From DASSUW01 sp963740605 (GTDB lineage Bacteria; Actinomycetota; Thermoleophilia; Solirubrobacterales; Solirubrobacteraceae): 64,000 bases of DNA. Numbering within the stretch: position 1 is the stretch's first letter; each line of letters begins with the position of its first letter. Of the stretch, positions 1-8,022 are shown in pieces. The position numbers and the translations under genes are program-made. The stretch is taken from contig CAVUFC010000014.1 of the NCBI GenBank assembly GCA_963740605.1, forward strand, positions 434,001 to 498,000. Direction: 5' to 3'. The notes under the pieces are model-generated. The model did no database searches, was not told the DNA's origin, and saw only the letters and a list, made by a program, of their open reading frames with translations.

Positions 1-188
1 AGCCAGACGTGGTTGGCCTCCCAGACGGGGCCGATGGCCCAATCGATCGTGTCGCGCGCGCGCCGGCCGCGCTCGCCGCGCCCGGCGACCAGGCTCCAGA
101 ATCCCGCGCCGAAGTCCGCGCCGCCGAACACGGCGTACGCCGTCACGCCCGTCCACAGCACCGCGGCGACGGCATCGGCTTTGCTCAC
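1..188 (-). CDS. cydB: Cytochrome bd quinol oxidase subunit II, N-terminal part
   Basis: This is the first 62 codons of a gene that runs off the left edge. The encoded start reads MSKADAVAAVLWTGVTAYAV followed by FGGADFGAGFW and later WAIGPVWEANHVWL. These are the hallmark first helix and the EANHVW motif of CydB, the integral membrane partner of CydA. The GTG start (188) overlaps the cydA stop by four bases, so the two subunits are translationally coupled. CydB stabilises the haem-bearing CydA in the quinol-oxidising, oxygen-reducing bd complex. The identification is secure although only the N-terminus is present. Confidence 0.93.
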   Translation of the reverse strand, partial: MSKADAVAAVLWTGVTAYAVFGGADFGAGFWSLVAGRGERGRRARDTIDWAIGPVWEANHVW

Positions 189-1573
189 CGCGGGTCCTCG
201 GCCAGCACGGGGGGAGGCGACGGGCCGTACGGCACGTCCGACTCGCCCTCATCCTGCCCCCGCCACCGCCGCGCCATCGCGCGCAACGTCAGCACGAGCG
301 CCGCTCCGAGCACGACATACAGCAGGAACACGAGCGTGAACGTCACCCAGACACCGCTCGCCTGCGTGACCGCATCCTCGGTGCGCATGACGTTGTAGAC
401 GATCCACGGCTGGCGGCCGACTTCGGTGACGATCCAGCCGCACTCGAGCGCGACCACGGACGCCACGCCCGAGACGGCGACGGCGCGCAGGAACCACTTC
501 GTCCGCGGGATGTCACGCCGCCGCCACCACGCGAACGCCAGCCACGCGCCGAGCGCGATCAGCATGGTGCAGATGCCGACCATCGTGTCGAAGGCCCAGT
601 GCAGCATCGTGTTGGCGGGCGGCCGGTCGTCCGGCGGGACCGTGTCGAGCCCAGTCACCTGGGTAGAGGTGCTCCAACCGACGAGGAAGGAGTCGAAGCC
701 CGGGATGCCGAGGCCGCCCTTGACGCCTTCGCTCGTGCAGCGGCCGTAGATGTACTCGGTGACGTCTGTCGAGGTGGTCTGCACGCACTCCATGGCGGCG
801 AACTTGATCGGCTGGTCGTTGGCGATCGCGCGCGCGGCGGTGTCGCCGACCGCGAACTGGATCGGGGTCGCGATGCAGGCGACGGTGAGCGGGATCAGCA
901 GGCCGAGGCGGTGGTAGCGGTCGCGCCGGCCGCGCAGCATGCCGACGGCGTAGATCGACGCGACCAGGAAGCCGGTGACGAGGTAGGCGGCGAGAATCAT
1001 GTGCGGCACCTCGTACGGCACGGCCGGGTTGAAGATCACCTTCAGCGGCTCCACCTTCGTGACGTCGCCGGTGGTCGGCGAGAAGCCCTGGGGCTGGTTC
1101 ATCCACGAGTTCACCGCCACCACCGAGAACGCGCCGCCGAGGCCGGTGATCACGATCGGCACGCCCGCCCAGAAGTGCGTCCACGGGCGCAGGCGCTCCC
1201 AGCCGAAGATGTAGATCGCGACGAAGATCGCCTCCAGGAAGAAGCAGATCCCCTCGACCGCGAACAGCACGCCGAAGACCTCGCCGAAGCGGCCCGTGAA
1301 CGCGGGCCACAGCAGCCCGAACTCGAACGACAGCACCGTGCCGGTCACCGCCCCGACGGCGAACGTCACGGCGACGACCTTCGACCAGCGCCGGGCCAGC
1401 AGCAGCGCGTCGGCGTCGCCGTGGCGCAGGCCGCGGTAGTTGGCGATCAGCATGATCGCCGGGAACGCCACCCCGAGCGACGCGAGGATGATGTGGAACC
1501 CGAGCGTGAACGCCATCTGGCTCCGCGCGGGCGCGAGCTGCGCCGCCGCGTCTGCGAAGACGGCGTGTCCCAT
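185..1573 (-). CDS. cydA: Cytochrome bd quinol oxidase subunit I
   Basis: This is the haem-bearing subunit of the membrane bd oxidase, which oxidises quinol and reduces oxygen to water without proton pumping. The protein has about 462 residues and roughly nine membrane segments. Near the N-terminus SQMAFTLGFHIIL holds the conserved haem-ligand His (about residue 27). VPYEVPHMILAAYLVTGF carries a second conserved His, FDTMVGICTMLIALGAW contains the Met-ligand region, and GWIVTEVGRQPW is the diagnostic signature. The Q-loop is short. The start is ATG at 1573 or the adjacent GTG at 1576; either overlaps the stop of the NDH-2 gene. It is the fifth gene of a six-gene operon that supplies it with quinol. 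Confidence 0.95.
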   Translation of the reverse strand: MGHAVFADAAAQLAPARSQMAFTLGFHIILASLGVAFPAIMLIANYRGLRHGDADALLLARRWSKVVAVTFAVGAVTGTVLSFEFGLLWPAFTGRFGEVFGVLFAVEGICFFLEAIFVAIYIFGWERLRPWTHFWAGVPIVITGLGGAFSVVAVNSWMNQPQGFSPTTGDVTKVEPLKVIFNPAVPYEVPHMILAAYLVTGFLVASIYAVGMLRGRRDRYHRLGLLIPLTVACIATPIQFAVGDTAARAIANDQPIKFAAMECVQTTSTDVTEYIYGRCTSEGVKGGLGIPGFDSFLVGWSTSTQVTGLDTVPPDDRPPANTMLHWAFDTMVGICTMLIALGAWLAFAWWRRRDIPRTKWFLRAVAVSGVASVVALECGWIVTEVGRQPWIVYNVMRTEDAVTQASGVWVTFTLVFLLYVVLGAALVLTLRAMARRWRGQDEGESDVPYGPSPPPVLAEDPR

Positions 1574-2898
1574 CACGGCGCCGCGACGGTGTCAAGCTCG
1601 CTGTCGTCCTGCCAGTCGATCTGGGCCGCGTCCGCGCGGTCGAGGACCTGCGGGCCGCGGCGGCTGGTGAAGTAGTCCGAGCCCCAGTTGATGAACGCGT
1701 CGACGCGGTTGCGCACGCCGCTCATCAGCGCCGCGTGCACACCGAGCCACGCCGAGAACGCGATCACGCCGTGCAGCTCGTGGCGGTGCTCGCCGACCTC
1801 GGCGATCGCGGCGCCGCGGCCGATCATCGCCATGATGCCCTTGTCGTGGTAGTGGAAGGACTGTCGCGGCTTGCCGGCCGCGTCGGCGAGGATGTTCTCG
1901 GCAGCAGCCTGGCCGCTCTGCAGCGCGACCGACCCCAGCTGCGGGTGCGACCCGCCGTGCGGCGCCGGGATGTTGGCAACATCGCCCACCGCATACACGC
2001 CGGGAGCGCCCTCGACGGTCAGGTCGGGCAGGACGTCGATGCGCCCGCCGCGCCCGCGCGGCAAAGCGCCGACGGAGGCGAGCGGCGGCGCCATGATGCC
2101 GCCGCCCCAGACCACGCAGCGCGTGCGGATCACGGTCCCGTCACCGAGCGTCACGTGACCGGGCGCGATCTCGGTGACCGCCACCCCGAGGTGCATCTGG
2201 ACGCCCTTGCGGGTCAGGATCTTGGCGACGTAGTCGTGCGCCTTGTCCGAGAACGGCCCGAGCAGCGTGGGGCCGAGGTCGACGATGTGGATCTGCGCCG
2301 ACGTCACCGGAACGTCCCGGTACTGGTCGGTGAGCGTCTCGTGGATCAGGTCCGCGAGCGCGCCGGCCAGCTCGACGCCGGTCGGGCCGCCGCCGACGAC
2401 GACGAAGTTCAGCGCGCCCTGCCCGATCAGCGACGGGTCGCGATCAGCCTCCTCGAACACGCTCAGGATGCGTGACCGCAGTCGTTGCGCGTCATCGAGA
2501 CAGTAGAGCGGGAACGCGTGCTCCTCGGCCCCTTCGGTGTGGAAGAAGTTCGGTTGCGAGCCGGCCGCCAGCACGAGCGCATCACCGCTGATGCGCTCGC
2601 CGTCGGCCGTGGTCACCGTCCGCGTCGCGATGTCGAGGTCGGCGACCTGCGCGAGCTTGACGGCCACGTTCTCCTCGTCCTGGAACAGCTTGCGCAGCGA
2701 GTACGCCACGTCGCTCGGGGCCAGCTGACACGTCGCCACCTGGTAGAGCAGCGGCTGGAACTGGTGGTAGTTGTTACGGTCGACCAGCGTGACGTGCACG
2801 TCGTCGCGACCGGCCAGGCCGCGCGCGCACCCAACGCCGGCAAAACCGCCGCCGACGATCACGACGTGGCGCTGCCCGTTGGTGTGCTCAGCTGGCAT
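1573..2898 (-). CDS. ndh: Type II NADH:quinone oxidoreductase
   Basis: The protein (441 residues from ATG 2898; a GTG at 2910 would add four) is a single-subunit, non-proton-pumping NADH dehydrogenase. It opens with the FAD-binding VVIVGGGFAGVGCA dinucleotide fold. A second Rossmann motif, VVVGGGPTGVELAGAL near residue 160, should bind NADH, and GVYAVGDVANIP is the C-terminal FAD-contact motif. The C-terminal amphipathic region expected to sit on the membrane is present. Its reading frame overlaps both neighbours (GMC gene upstream, cydA downstream). The order NDH-2 then bd oxidase suggests a short NADH - quinone - O2 chain. Family assignment is firm; NADH over NADPH is by family only. Confidence 0.92.
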   Translation of the reverse strand: MPAEHTNGQRHVVIVGGGFAGVGCARGLAGRDDVHVTLVDRNNYHQFQPLLYQVATCQLAPSDVAYSLRKLFQDEENVAVKLAQVADLDIATRTVTTADGERISGDALVLAAGSQPNFFHTEGAEEHAFPLYCLDDAQRLRSRILSVFEEADRDPSLIGQGALNFVVVGGGPTGVELAGALADLIHETLTDQYRDVPVTSAQIHIVDLGPTLLGPFSDKAHDYVAKILTRKGVQMHLGVAVTEIAPGHVTLGDGTVIRTRCVVWGGGIMAPPLASVGALPRGRGGRIDVLPDLTVEGAPGVYAVGDVANIPAPHGGSHPQLGSVALQSGQAAAENILADAAGKPRQSFHYHDKGIMAMIGRGAAIAEVGEHRHELHGVIAFSAWLGVHAALMSGVRNRVDAFINWGSDYFTSRRGPQVLDRADAAQIDWQDDSELDTVAAP

Positions 2899-4480
2899 GG
2901 GCCGGCTCACGTGCCGTCTGCGGGGCGCCGAGGCGTTCGAGGATCCGGTCTCCCACGCGCACCGCGTTGGCCATGGCCGTGAGCGCCGGGTTCACGGCGC
3001 CGATGCTCGGGAAGAAGCTCGTATCGACGACGTAGAGGTTGTCGACCTCGTGCGCACGGCAGTCGATGTCGAGCACCGAGCTCGCGGGGTCGGTGCCGAA
3101 GCGGCACGTGCCCGCCTGGTGCGCGCAGCCGGCCACCGGGATGTCGTTCTTCAGGTACGCGTGCCGCGGCACGAGATGGTCCTCATGCATGCCGACGTGC
3201 TTGAGCAGCCCCTTGAGCTCGTGCAGCAGCCGCTCCTTCGCCTTGTCGTTCGTCGCCGAGTACGCGAGCTTCACGTTGCCGTCGTCGCTCACGGTCACGC
3301 GGTTGTCCGGCACCGGCAAGTCCTCTGTCGAGAGCCAGAAGTCGACCGCGTGCTCAGCCACCCTGTCGAGCGTCCACTGCGGTGCGAGCTTCGTCTGCAG
3401 CGGCTTCTCGCCGCGGTACATCTCGGCGCTCGACTTGCCGACCATCTGGATGTTCCCCAGCGGGAAGTCGACGTCGGGCCCGCTGAAGTAGAAGTCGTTG
3501 AGCCCGAGCGTCTTCTGGAACACGGTCGGGTTGGGCTCCTTCGAGAGCGCCAGCACGGCCGTGCAGTTGTGGAACATGTAGTTGCGCCCGACCTGGTCGG
3601 AGCCGTTGGCCAGCCCGCGCGGGTGCGCGTCGCCGGCGGAGGCGAGGAGCAGCTTCGCGCTGTTCGCCGCGCCGCAGGAGACGACGACGAGGTCGGCGGT
3701 GTAGGTCTCCCGCTCGCCGTCGCGGTCGACGACGACGCCCGTGACGGCACGGCCGCGGTCATCGGTGTCCAGACGCACCACCTCGGAGCCCGTCAGCAGC
3801 GTCACGTTCGAATGCTTGAGCGCCGGCCGCACGCCGAGCACGTCGGCGTCGGACTTCGCGTGCACCAGGCAGGGGAACCCGTCGCAGGTGGCGCAGCGCA
3901 CGCACGTGCTGTTGGGCGTGTCGCGCTCGTCGAGCATCACGCCGCAGGGCGCGTGGAACGGATGGTGGCCGGCGGCCGCGAGGTCGTCCGCGAGCTGCTG
4001 GATGCGGGGCTCGTGCGAGACGGCCGGGAACGGGTACGGAGCGCTTGACGGCGGCTCGGTGGGATCCTCGCCGCGAGCGCCGTGCACGCGGTAGATCCGC
4101 TCGGCCTCCGTGTAGTACGGCTCCATCTCGTCGTAGCCGATCGGCCACGCGGGCGAGATGCCGTCGCAGTGGCGCAGCTCGTTGAAGTCTTCGGCGCGCA
4201 GCCGGTACAGGGCGGCGCCGTAGAGCTTCGTCGCGCCGCCGACGAAGTAGTGGACCTGAGGCTGGAACGAGGCGCCGTCGGCGTCGTACCAGGTGTCCGC
4301 GGACACGTAGCGATTGTTCACGAAGACCTCGTGCGCGTCCCAGTTGTGCGGCTCGCGGGCCAGCCAGTCACCGCGCTCGAGCAGCAGGATCCGCTTGCCC
4401 GAGGGCGCGAGGTGCCGGACGAGCGTCCCTCCACCGGCGCCGCTGCCGATCACGATCACGTCATAGTCGGCGGTGCTCAT
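2888..4480 (-). CDS. GMC-family FAD-dependent oxidoreductase
   Basis: This 530-residue protein starts at ATG 4480, overlapping the previous stop in an ATGA, with the ADP-binding fold YDVIVIGSGAGGGTLVRHL. The C-terminal GMC signature GCAHQAGTCRFG carries the active-site His, and VVDTSFFPSIGAVNPALTAMANA closes the FAD site. A Cys-rich stretch CVRCATCDGFPC around residue 200 is typical of bacterial sugar or polyol GMC dehydrogenases rather than oxidases. It lies between a GH15 glucosidase and NDH-2, so I infer oxidation of a sugar or sugar alcohol with electrons passed to the quinone pool. The substrate cannot be read from sequence. A longer upstream reading frame exists but is antisense-type noise within the GH15 gene. 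Confidence 0.88.
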   Translation of the reverse strand: MSTADYDVIVIGSGAGGGTLVRHLAPSGKRILLLERGDWLAREPHNWDAHEVFVNNRYVSADTWYDADGASFQPQVHYFVGGATKLYGAALYRLRAEDFNELRHCDGISPAWPIGYDEMEPYYTEAERIYRVHGARGEDPTEPPSSAPYPFPAVSHEPRIQQLADDLAAAGHHPFHAPCGVMLDERDTPNSTCVRCATCDGFPCLVHAKSDADVLGVRPALKHSNVTLLTGSEVVRLDTDDRGRAVTGVVVDRDGERETYTADLVVVSCGAANSAKLLLASAGDAHPRGLANGSDQVGRNYMFHNCTAVLALSKEPNPTVFQKTLGLNDFYFSGPDVDFPLGNIQMVGKSSAEMYRGEKPLQTKLAPQWTLDRVAEHAVDFWLSTEDLPVPDNRVTVSDDGNVKLAYSATNDKAKERLLHELKGLLKHVGMHEDHLVPRHAYLKNDIPVAGCAHQAGTCRFGTDPASSVLDIDCRAHEVDNLYVVDTSFFPSIGAVNPALTAMANAVRVGDRILERLGAPQTAREPAHAS

Positions 4481-6402
4481 GTGCGGTGCTCCAGTTCCTC
4501 GGCGACGATGATGCGGGCGGACGCTTCGATCAGCGCGAGGTGCGAGAACGCCTGCGGGAAGTTGCCCAGGTGCCGGCCCGTGTCGGCGTCGAACTCCTCC
4601 GCGTAGAGACCGAGCGGAGAGGCGACGCGCAGGAGCCGCTCCATCAGGTCGCGCGCGCTCTGCAACTCGCCGATGATCGCGAGCGCGGACACGAGCCAGA
4701 ACGAGCAGATCAGGAACGTGCCCTCCTTGCCCGACAGCCCGTCGTCGGTCTCGTCGGTCTTGTAGCGCAGCACGAATCCGTGCTCGGTCAGCTCGTCCCG
4801 GATCGCGAGCACGCTCGCGCGCAGCCGCGGATCGTCGCCCGGTAGGAAGCCGAGAATCGCGGCGAGCAGCGTCGACGCGTCCAGCGCGTCGGACGCATAG
4901 TGCTGGCGCAGGACGCCGCGGCTGTCGAGCCCGTGCTCGAGGATGTCGGCGCGGATCTCGTCCGCCGTCGCACGCCACTGGGCGGCGAGTGCCGAATCGC
5001 CGCGGAGCCCGGCCAGCTCGGAGGCCCGGTCGAGCGCGACCCAGCCCATCAGCTTCGACGACACGTAGTGCTGCGGCTCGCCACGGGCCTCCCAGATGCC
5101 CTGGTCGGGCTCGCGCCACACGCGCGTCGCGCACTCCGCCTGCGCCTGCACGATCGGCCACAGCCGCCGCGGCAGCCGTTGGCTGCGGTGCGTGTGCAGC
5201 AGGATCGAATCCAGCACGGCGCCGTAGACGTCGTTCTGGCGCTGGTCGAAGGCGCCGTTGCCGATCCGCACCGGCCGCGCACCGGCATAGCCCGAGAGGT
5301 CGTCGCGCCTCGACTCGGTCAGGTCGCGGCGGCCATCGATCCCGTACATGATCTGCAGCGCGCCGTCCTCGTTGGGCTCGACGTCGGCGACGAACTGCAT
5401 GAACTCGTCCGCCTCCCAATCCAGGTTGAGCCAGTGGAGCGCCTGCAGCGTGAACGTCGAGTCGCGCATCCACGTGTAGCGGTAGTCCCAGTTGCGCTCG
5501 CCGCCCGGCGTCTCGGGCAGCGACGTCGTCAGCGCCGCCACCGTCGCACCCGTCGGCATGTACGTCAGCCCCTTGATCGCGAGCGCCGAACGCTGGATCG
5601 GGTCGCGCCAGCGATGGTCGGGGAGCCGCGCGCGGCCGAGCCAGTTCCGCCAGTAGTGCCGGGTCACCGCGAGCCGCTCGAACGCGTCGTCGACGTCCGT
5701 CGCGCCAACGAGGCCCTCGGCCCACGACAGGGAGCAGAAGAGCTTCTCGCCGGTCTGCAGGGCGTGGCGCGCCCGTACCCGGTTGCCCTCGATGCCGAGC
5801 GCCATGTCGGTGCACAGCCGGATGACCTGCTCGTTCCCACGGGCGTCCGCGGTGTGCAGATCGTCACCGATCAGCTCCCACTCCGCCGGCGTGCGCCCGT
5901 AGTCGAACACCGGCTCGCAGACGAGCTCGATCTCCGCCATGCCCTCCAGGCACTCGGCGGTGCGCACGAGCAGGTGCTCGGCGTCGTCGTCGGCCGGCGG
6001 CCGCGTGTGCGGCGTGATGGTGTCCTCGCCCCGGCGCGGGCCAAGGGTGAGCGCGTCGCGGATCTCGACCCACGCCGTCGGCGTCTTCCAGGTTGTGACG
6101 AGCGTGTTCGTGCCCGGCTCGTAGACGCGAGTGGCCGGGTGGTTGATACCGAACGGCCCGAGCCGGAACGTGCCCGCCTCGCGGTCGAGCAGCGTGCCGA
6201 ACACGCTCGGCGAGTCGAAGCGCGGCACGCACAGCCAGTCGATCGCCCCGTCGGGCGCCACCAGCGCGCCTGTGTGGCAATCCGACAGGAACGCGAACTC
6301 GGCGATCGGCGAGAACGGCGAGGGCGCGGCGGCGCTCTGGATCGCGGTCGCGGCCATCGGCTGCGAGCCGTCGCTGAGCGCGGACTCGGTGGGCGTGCTC
6401 AT
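4477..6402 (-). CDS. Glycoside hydrolase family 15 (glucoamylase/trehalase type)
   Basis: The 641-residue protein is an inverting alpha-glucosidase of family GH15. Residues about 20-260 form the N-terminal beta-sandwich (AFLSDCHTGALVAPDGAIDWL, then PRFDSPSVFGTLLD). The rest is the (alpha/alpha)6 barrel with GERNWDYRYTWMRDSTFTL and the C-terminal GKEGTFLICSFWLVSALA motif. In actinobacteria this subfamily includes intracellular trehalases as well as glucoamylases, and sequence alone does not decide. There is no signal peptide, so it acts in the cytoplasm. The start chosen is ATG 6402, which overlaps the zwf stop; an in-frame extension to 6471 lies wholly inside zwf. Released glucose could feed the co-transcribed glucose-6-phosphate dehydrogenase after phosphorylation. 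Confidence 0.9.
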   Translation of the reverse strand: MSTPTESALSDGSQPMAATAIQSAAAPSPFSPIAEFAFLSDCHTGALVAPDGAIDWLCVPRFDSPSVFGTLLDREAGTFRLGPFGINHPATRVYEPGTNTLVTTWKTPTAWVEIRDALTLGPRRGEDTITPHTRPPADDDAEHLLVRTAECLEGMAEIELVCEPVFDYGRTPAEWELIGDDLHTADARGNEQVIRLCTDMALGIEGNRVRARHALQTGEKLFCSLSWAEGLVGATDVDDAFERLAVTRHYWRNWLGRARLPDHRWRDPIQRSALAIKGLTYMPTGATVAALTTSLPETPGGERNWDYRYTWMRDSTFTLQALHWLNLDWEADEFMQFVADVEPNEDGALQIMYGIDGRRDLTESRRDDLSGYAGARPVRIGNGAFDQRQNDVYGAVLDSILLHTHRSQRLPRRLWPIVQAQAECATRVWREPDQGIWEARGEPQHYVSSKLMGWVALDRASELAGLRGDSALAAQWRATADEIRADILEHGLDSRGVLRQHYASDALDASTLLAAILGFLPGDDPRLRASVLAIRDELTEHGFVLRYKTDETDDGLSGKEGTFLICSFWLVSALAIIGELQSARDLMERLLRVASPLGLYAEEFDADTGRHLGNFPQAFSHLALIEASARIIVAEELEHRT

Positions 6403-7826
6403 GACCCCACCCACGGTCCGTGCCAGCCGCCGTAGTGGCTGACGAGCTCGTCGGCCGCAGCCGGCCCCCAACTCCCCTTCGCGTACGGGTCAGGCTGTGT
6501 CGGCACGTCGAGCAGCGGCTGCAGCACGCGCCAGGTCTCTTCGACGCTGTCCTCACGGGTGAAGCGGGTGCTGTCCCCCATCATTGCGGCGTGCAGAAGG
6601 ACCTCGTACGGCGTCGGGCCTTCCCCGCCCTGCTCCGCGAACTCGAGGTCGAGTGAGACCTGCTCGGCCGTCGCCGATCCCCCGCGCTGGGCCTCCACGA
6701 GCAGTCGGACGCCGGTGGACGGATCGAGCCTGACCACGAGCTGACCTGGCTCGGGCGCGCGCAAGCGGCTGCCCTGGAACAGGATCCGTGGCGGTCGCCG
6801 GAAGATCAGGCGCAGCTCCGTCTGCGTGATCGGCAAGTGCTTGCCGGTCCGGATGTAGAACGGGACGCCCTCCCACCGCCAGTTGTCGATCTCCAGGCGC
6901 AGCGCCGCATAGGTCTCGGTCGTGGAGTCGGGCGCGACTCCCTCGATGTCGCGGTACCCGTCGTATTGCCCGCGCACGTAGTGCGCGGGGTCCGCCGCGG
7001 GCATGGCGGCGAACACGGCGTACAACGCGTCCTTGAGGGCGCGCGGGCTCGACGGCGGCTCCATCGCGGCTGCGCCGACGACCTGCATCAGGTGGTTGAC
7101 GACCACGTCGCGCACGGCGCCCACCGGGTCGTAGAAGTGCCCGCGATCCTCGACCCCGAAGTCCTCGGCCATCGTGATCTGCACGCACGACACGAAGTGC
7201 CGGCTCCAGATCGGCTCGAAGATGGCGTTCGCGAACCGCAGGTAGAGGATCTCGGCGAGGCCCATCTTCCCCAGGAAGTGGTCGATCCGGTACAGCTGGT
7301 CCTCGCGGATGTGGCTGTGGATCTCCTCGTTGAGCGCCGTCGCCGACACGACGTCGTGGCCGAACGGCTTCTCGACCACGACGCGGGCGTTCTCGGTCAG
7401 CCCCGCGTCGGCCAGGCCGGCGACCACCTTCCCGAACAGGAACGGTGGGATCTCGAGATAGAAGACGGGGCGCTGGGCGCCGTGGATCGCGTCGGCCACG
7501 CGCGCGAACGTCGCGGAGTCGCCGAAGTCGCCCTGGACGTAGGACATGCGCTCGGCCAGGCGCTCGAAGACCGCTTCGTCCACAGGCCCGCCGGCGGCCT
7601 CGATCGACGTACGCGCACGCGCGCGGAGATCGTCGACGGTCCAGTCATCGACCGCGACGCCGACGATCGGACAACTCACGAGGCCACGCTGCTCGAGGCG
7701 ATAGAGCGAGTTGAACGTCATGACCTTCGCGAGATCGCCCGTGATGCCGAAGACGACGAGCACGTCCGCGGGGTCGCGGCCGTTCGTGGCGTCGACCGAC
7801 GCCTGGGGGTGGGCTGCAATGGCCAT
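6399..7826 (-). CDS. zwf: Glucose-6-phosphate 1-dehydrogenase
   Basis: The 475-residue enzyme oxidises glucose 6-phosphate with NAD(P)+ in the oxidative pentose phosphate pathway. It shows the N-terminal cofactor motif VVFGITGDLAK, the active-site stretch YRIDHFLGK, and the VVEKPFGHD and WEGVPFYIRTGKHL blocks. The start is ATG 7826 because GAGGAAG lies eight bases upstream; an in-frame extension to 7898 would run through the promoter region. It is the first gene of the operon that continues to cydAB. A 17-bp dyad (7895-7911) lies about 70 bases upstream, in the region shared with the divergent LuxR gene. Confidence 0.94.
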   Translation of the reverse strand: MAIAAHPQASVDATNGRDPADVLVVFGITGDLAKVMTFNSLYRLEQRGLVSCPIVGVAVDDWTVDDLRARARTSIEAAGGPVDEAVFERLAERMSYVQGDFGDSATFARVADAIHGAQRPVFYLEIPPFLFGKVVAGLADAGLTENARVVVEKPFGHDVVSATALNEEIHSHIREDQLYRIDHFLGKMGLAEILYLRFANAIFEPIWSRHFVSCVQITMAEDFGVEDRGHFYDPVGAVRDVVVNHLMQVVGAAAMEPPSSPRALKDALYAVFAAMPAADPAHYVRGQYDGYRDIEGVAPDSTTETYAALRLEIDNWRWEGVPFYIRTGKHLPITQTELRLIFRRPPRILFQGSRLRAPEPGQLVVRLDPSTGVRLLVEAQRGGSATAEQVSLDLEFAEQGGEGPTPYEVLLHAAMMGDSTRFTREDSVEETWRVLQPLLDVPTQPDPYAKGSWGPAAADELVSHYGGWHGPWVGS

Positions 7827-7894
7827 ATGTCGCACTTCCTCGGTGGCGTTCTCGGTTCGTCGACATAGCGAACTGCGGCGGTGGCCACCTTCCA

Positions 7895-7911
7895 TCACCC
7901 GAAGCGGATGA
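7895..7911. promoter_or_regulatory. 17-bp TCACCCC-type dyad, copy 1
   Basis: TCACCCGAAGCGGATGA lies in the 196-bp divergent region between zwf and the MalT-like regulator. It is an imperfect inverted repeat with half-sites TCAYCC and GGRTGA. It matches four other intergenic copies in the next 10 kb and is probably an operator. Confidence 0.65.
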
Positions 7912-8022
7912 AATTCCCCCCGGCGGCGGGGATGCGCGCCTACCCGTGAGTGACCGGCGCGCTCCCTTGCCCGTGCCTGGTCCGCCCCGCGATGCTAGCT
8001 CTCGCATGCCGGGGTCAGCGCC

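Noticed and set aside
4481..5815. In-frame upstream extension of the first GMC oxidoreductase
   Set aside because: The extra about 440 residues are Arg-rich and overlap the well-supported GH15 gene; ATG 4480 gives the exact family N-terminus and an ATGA overlap.
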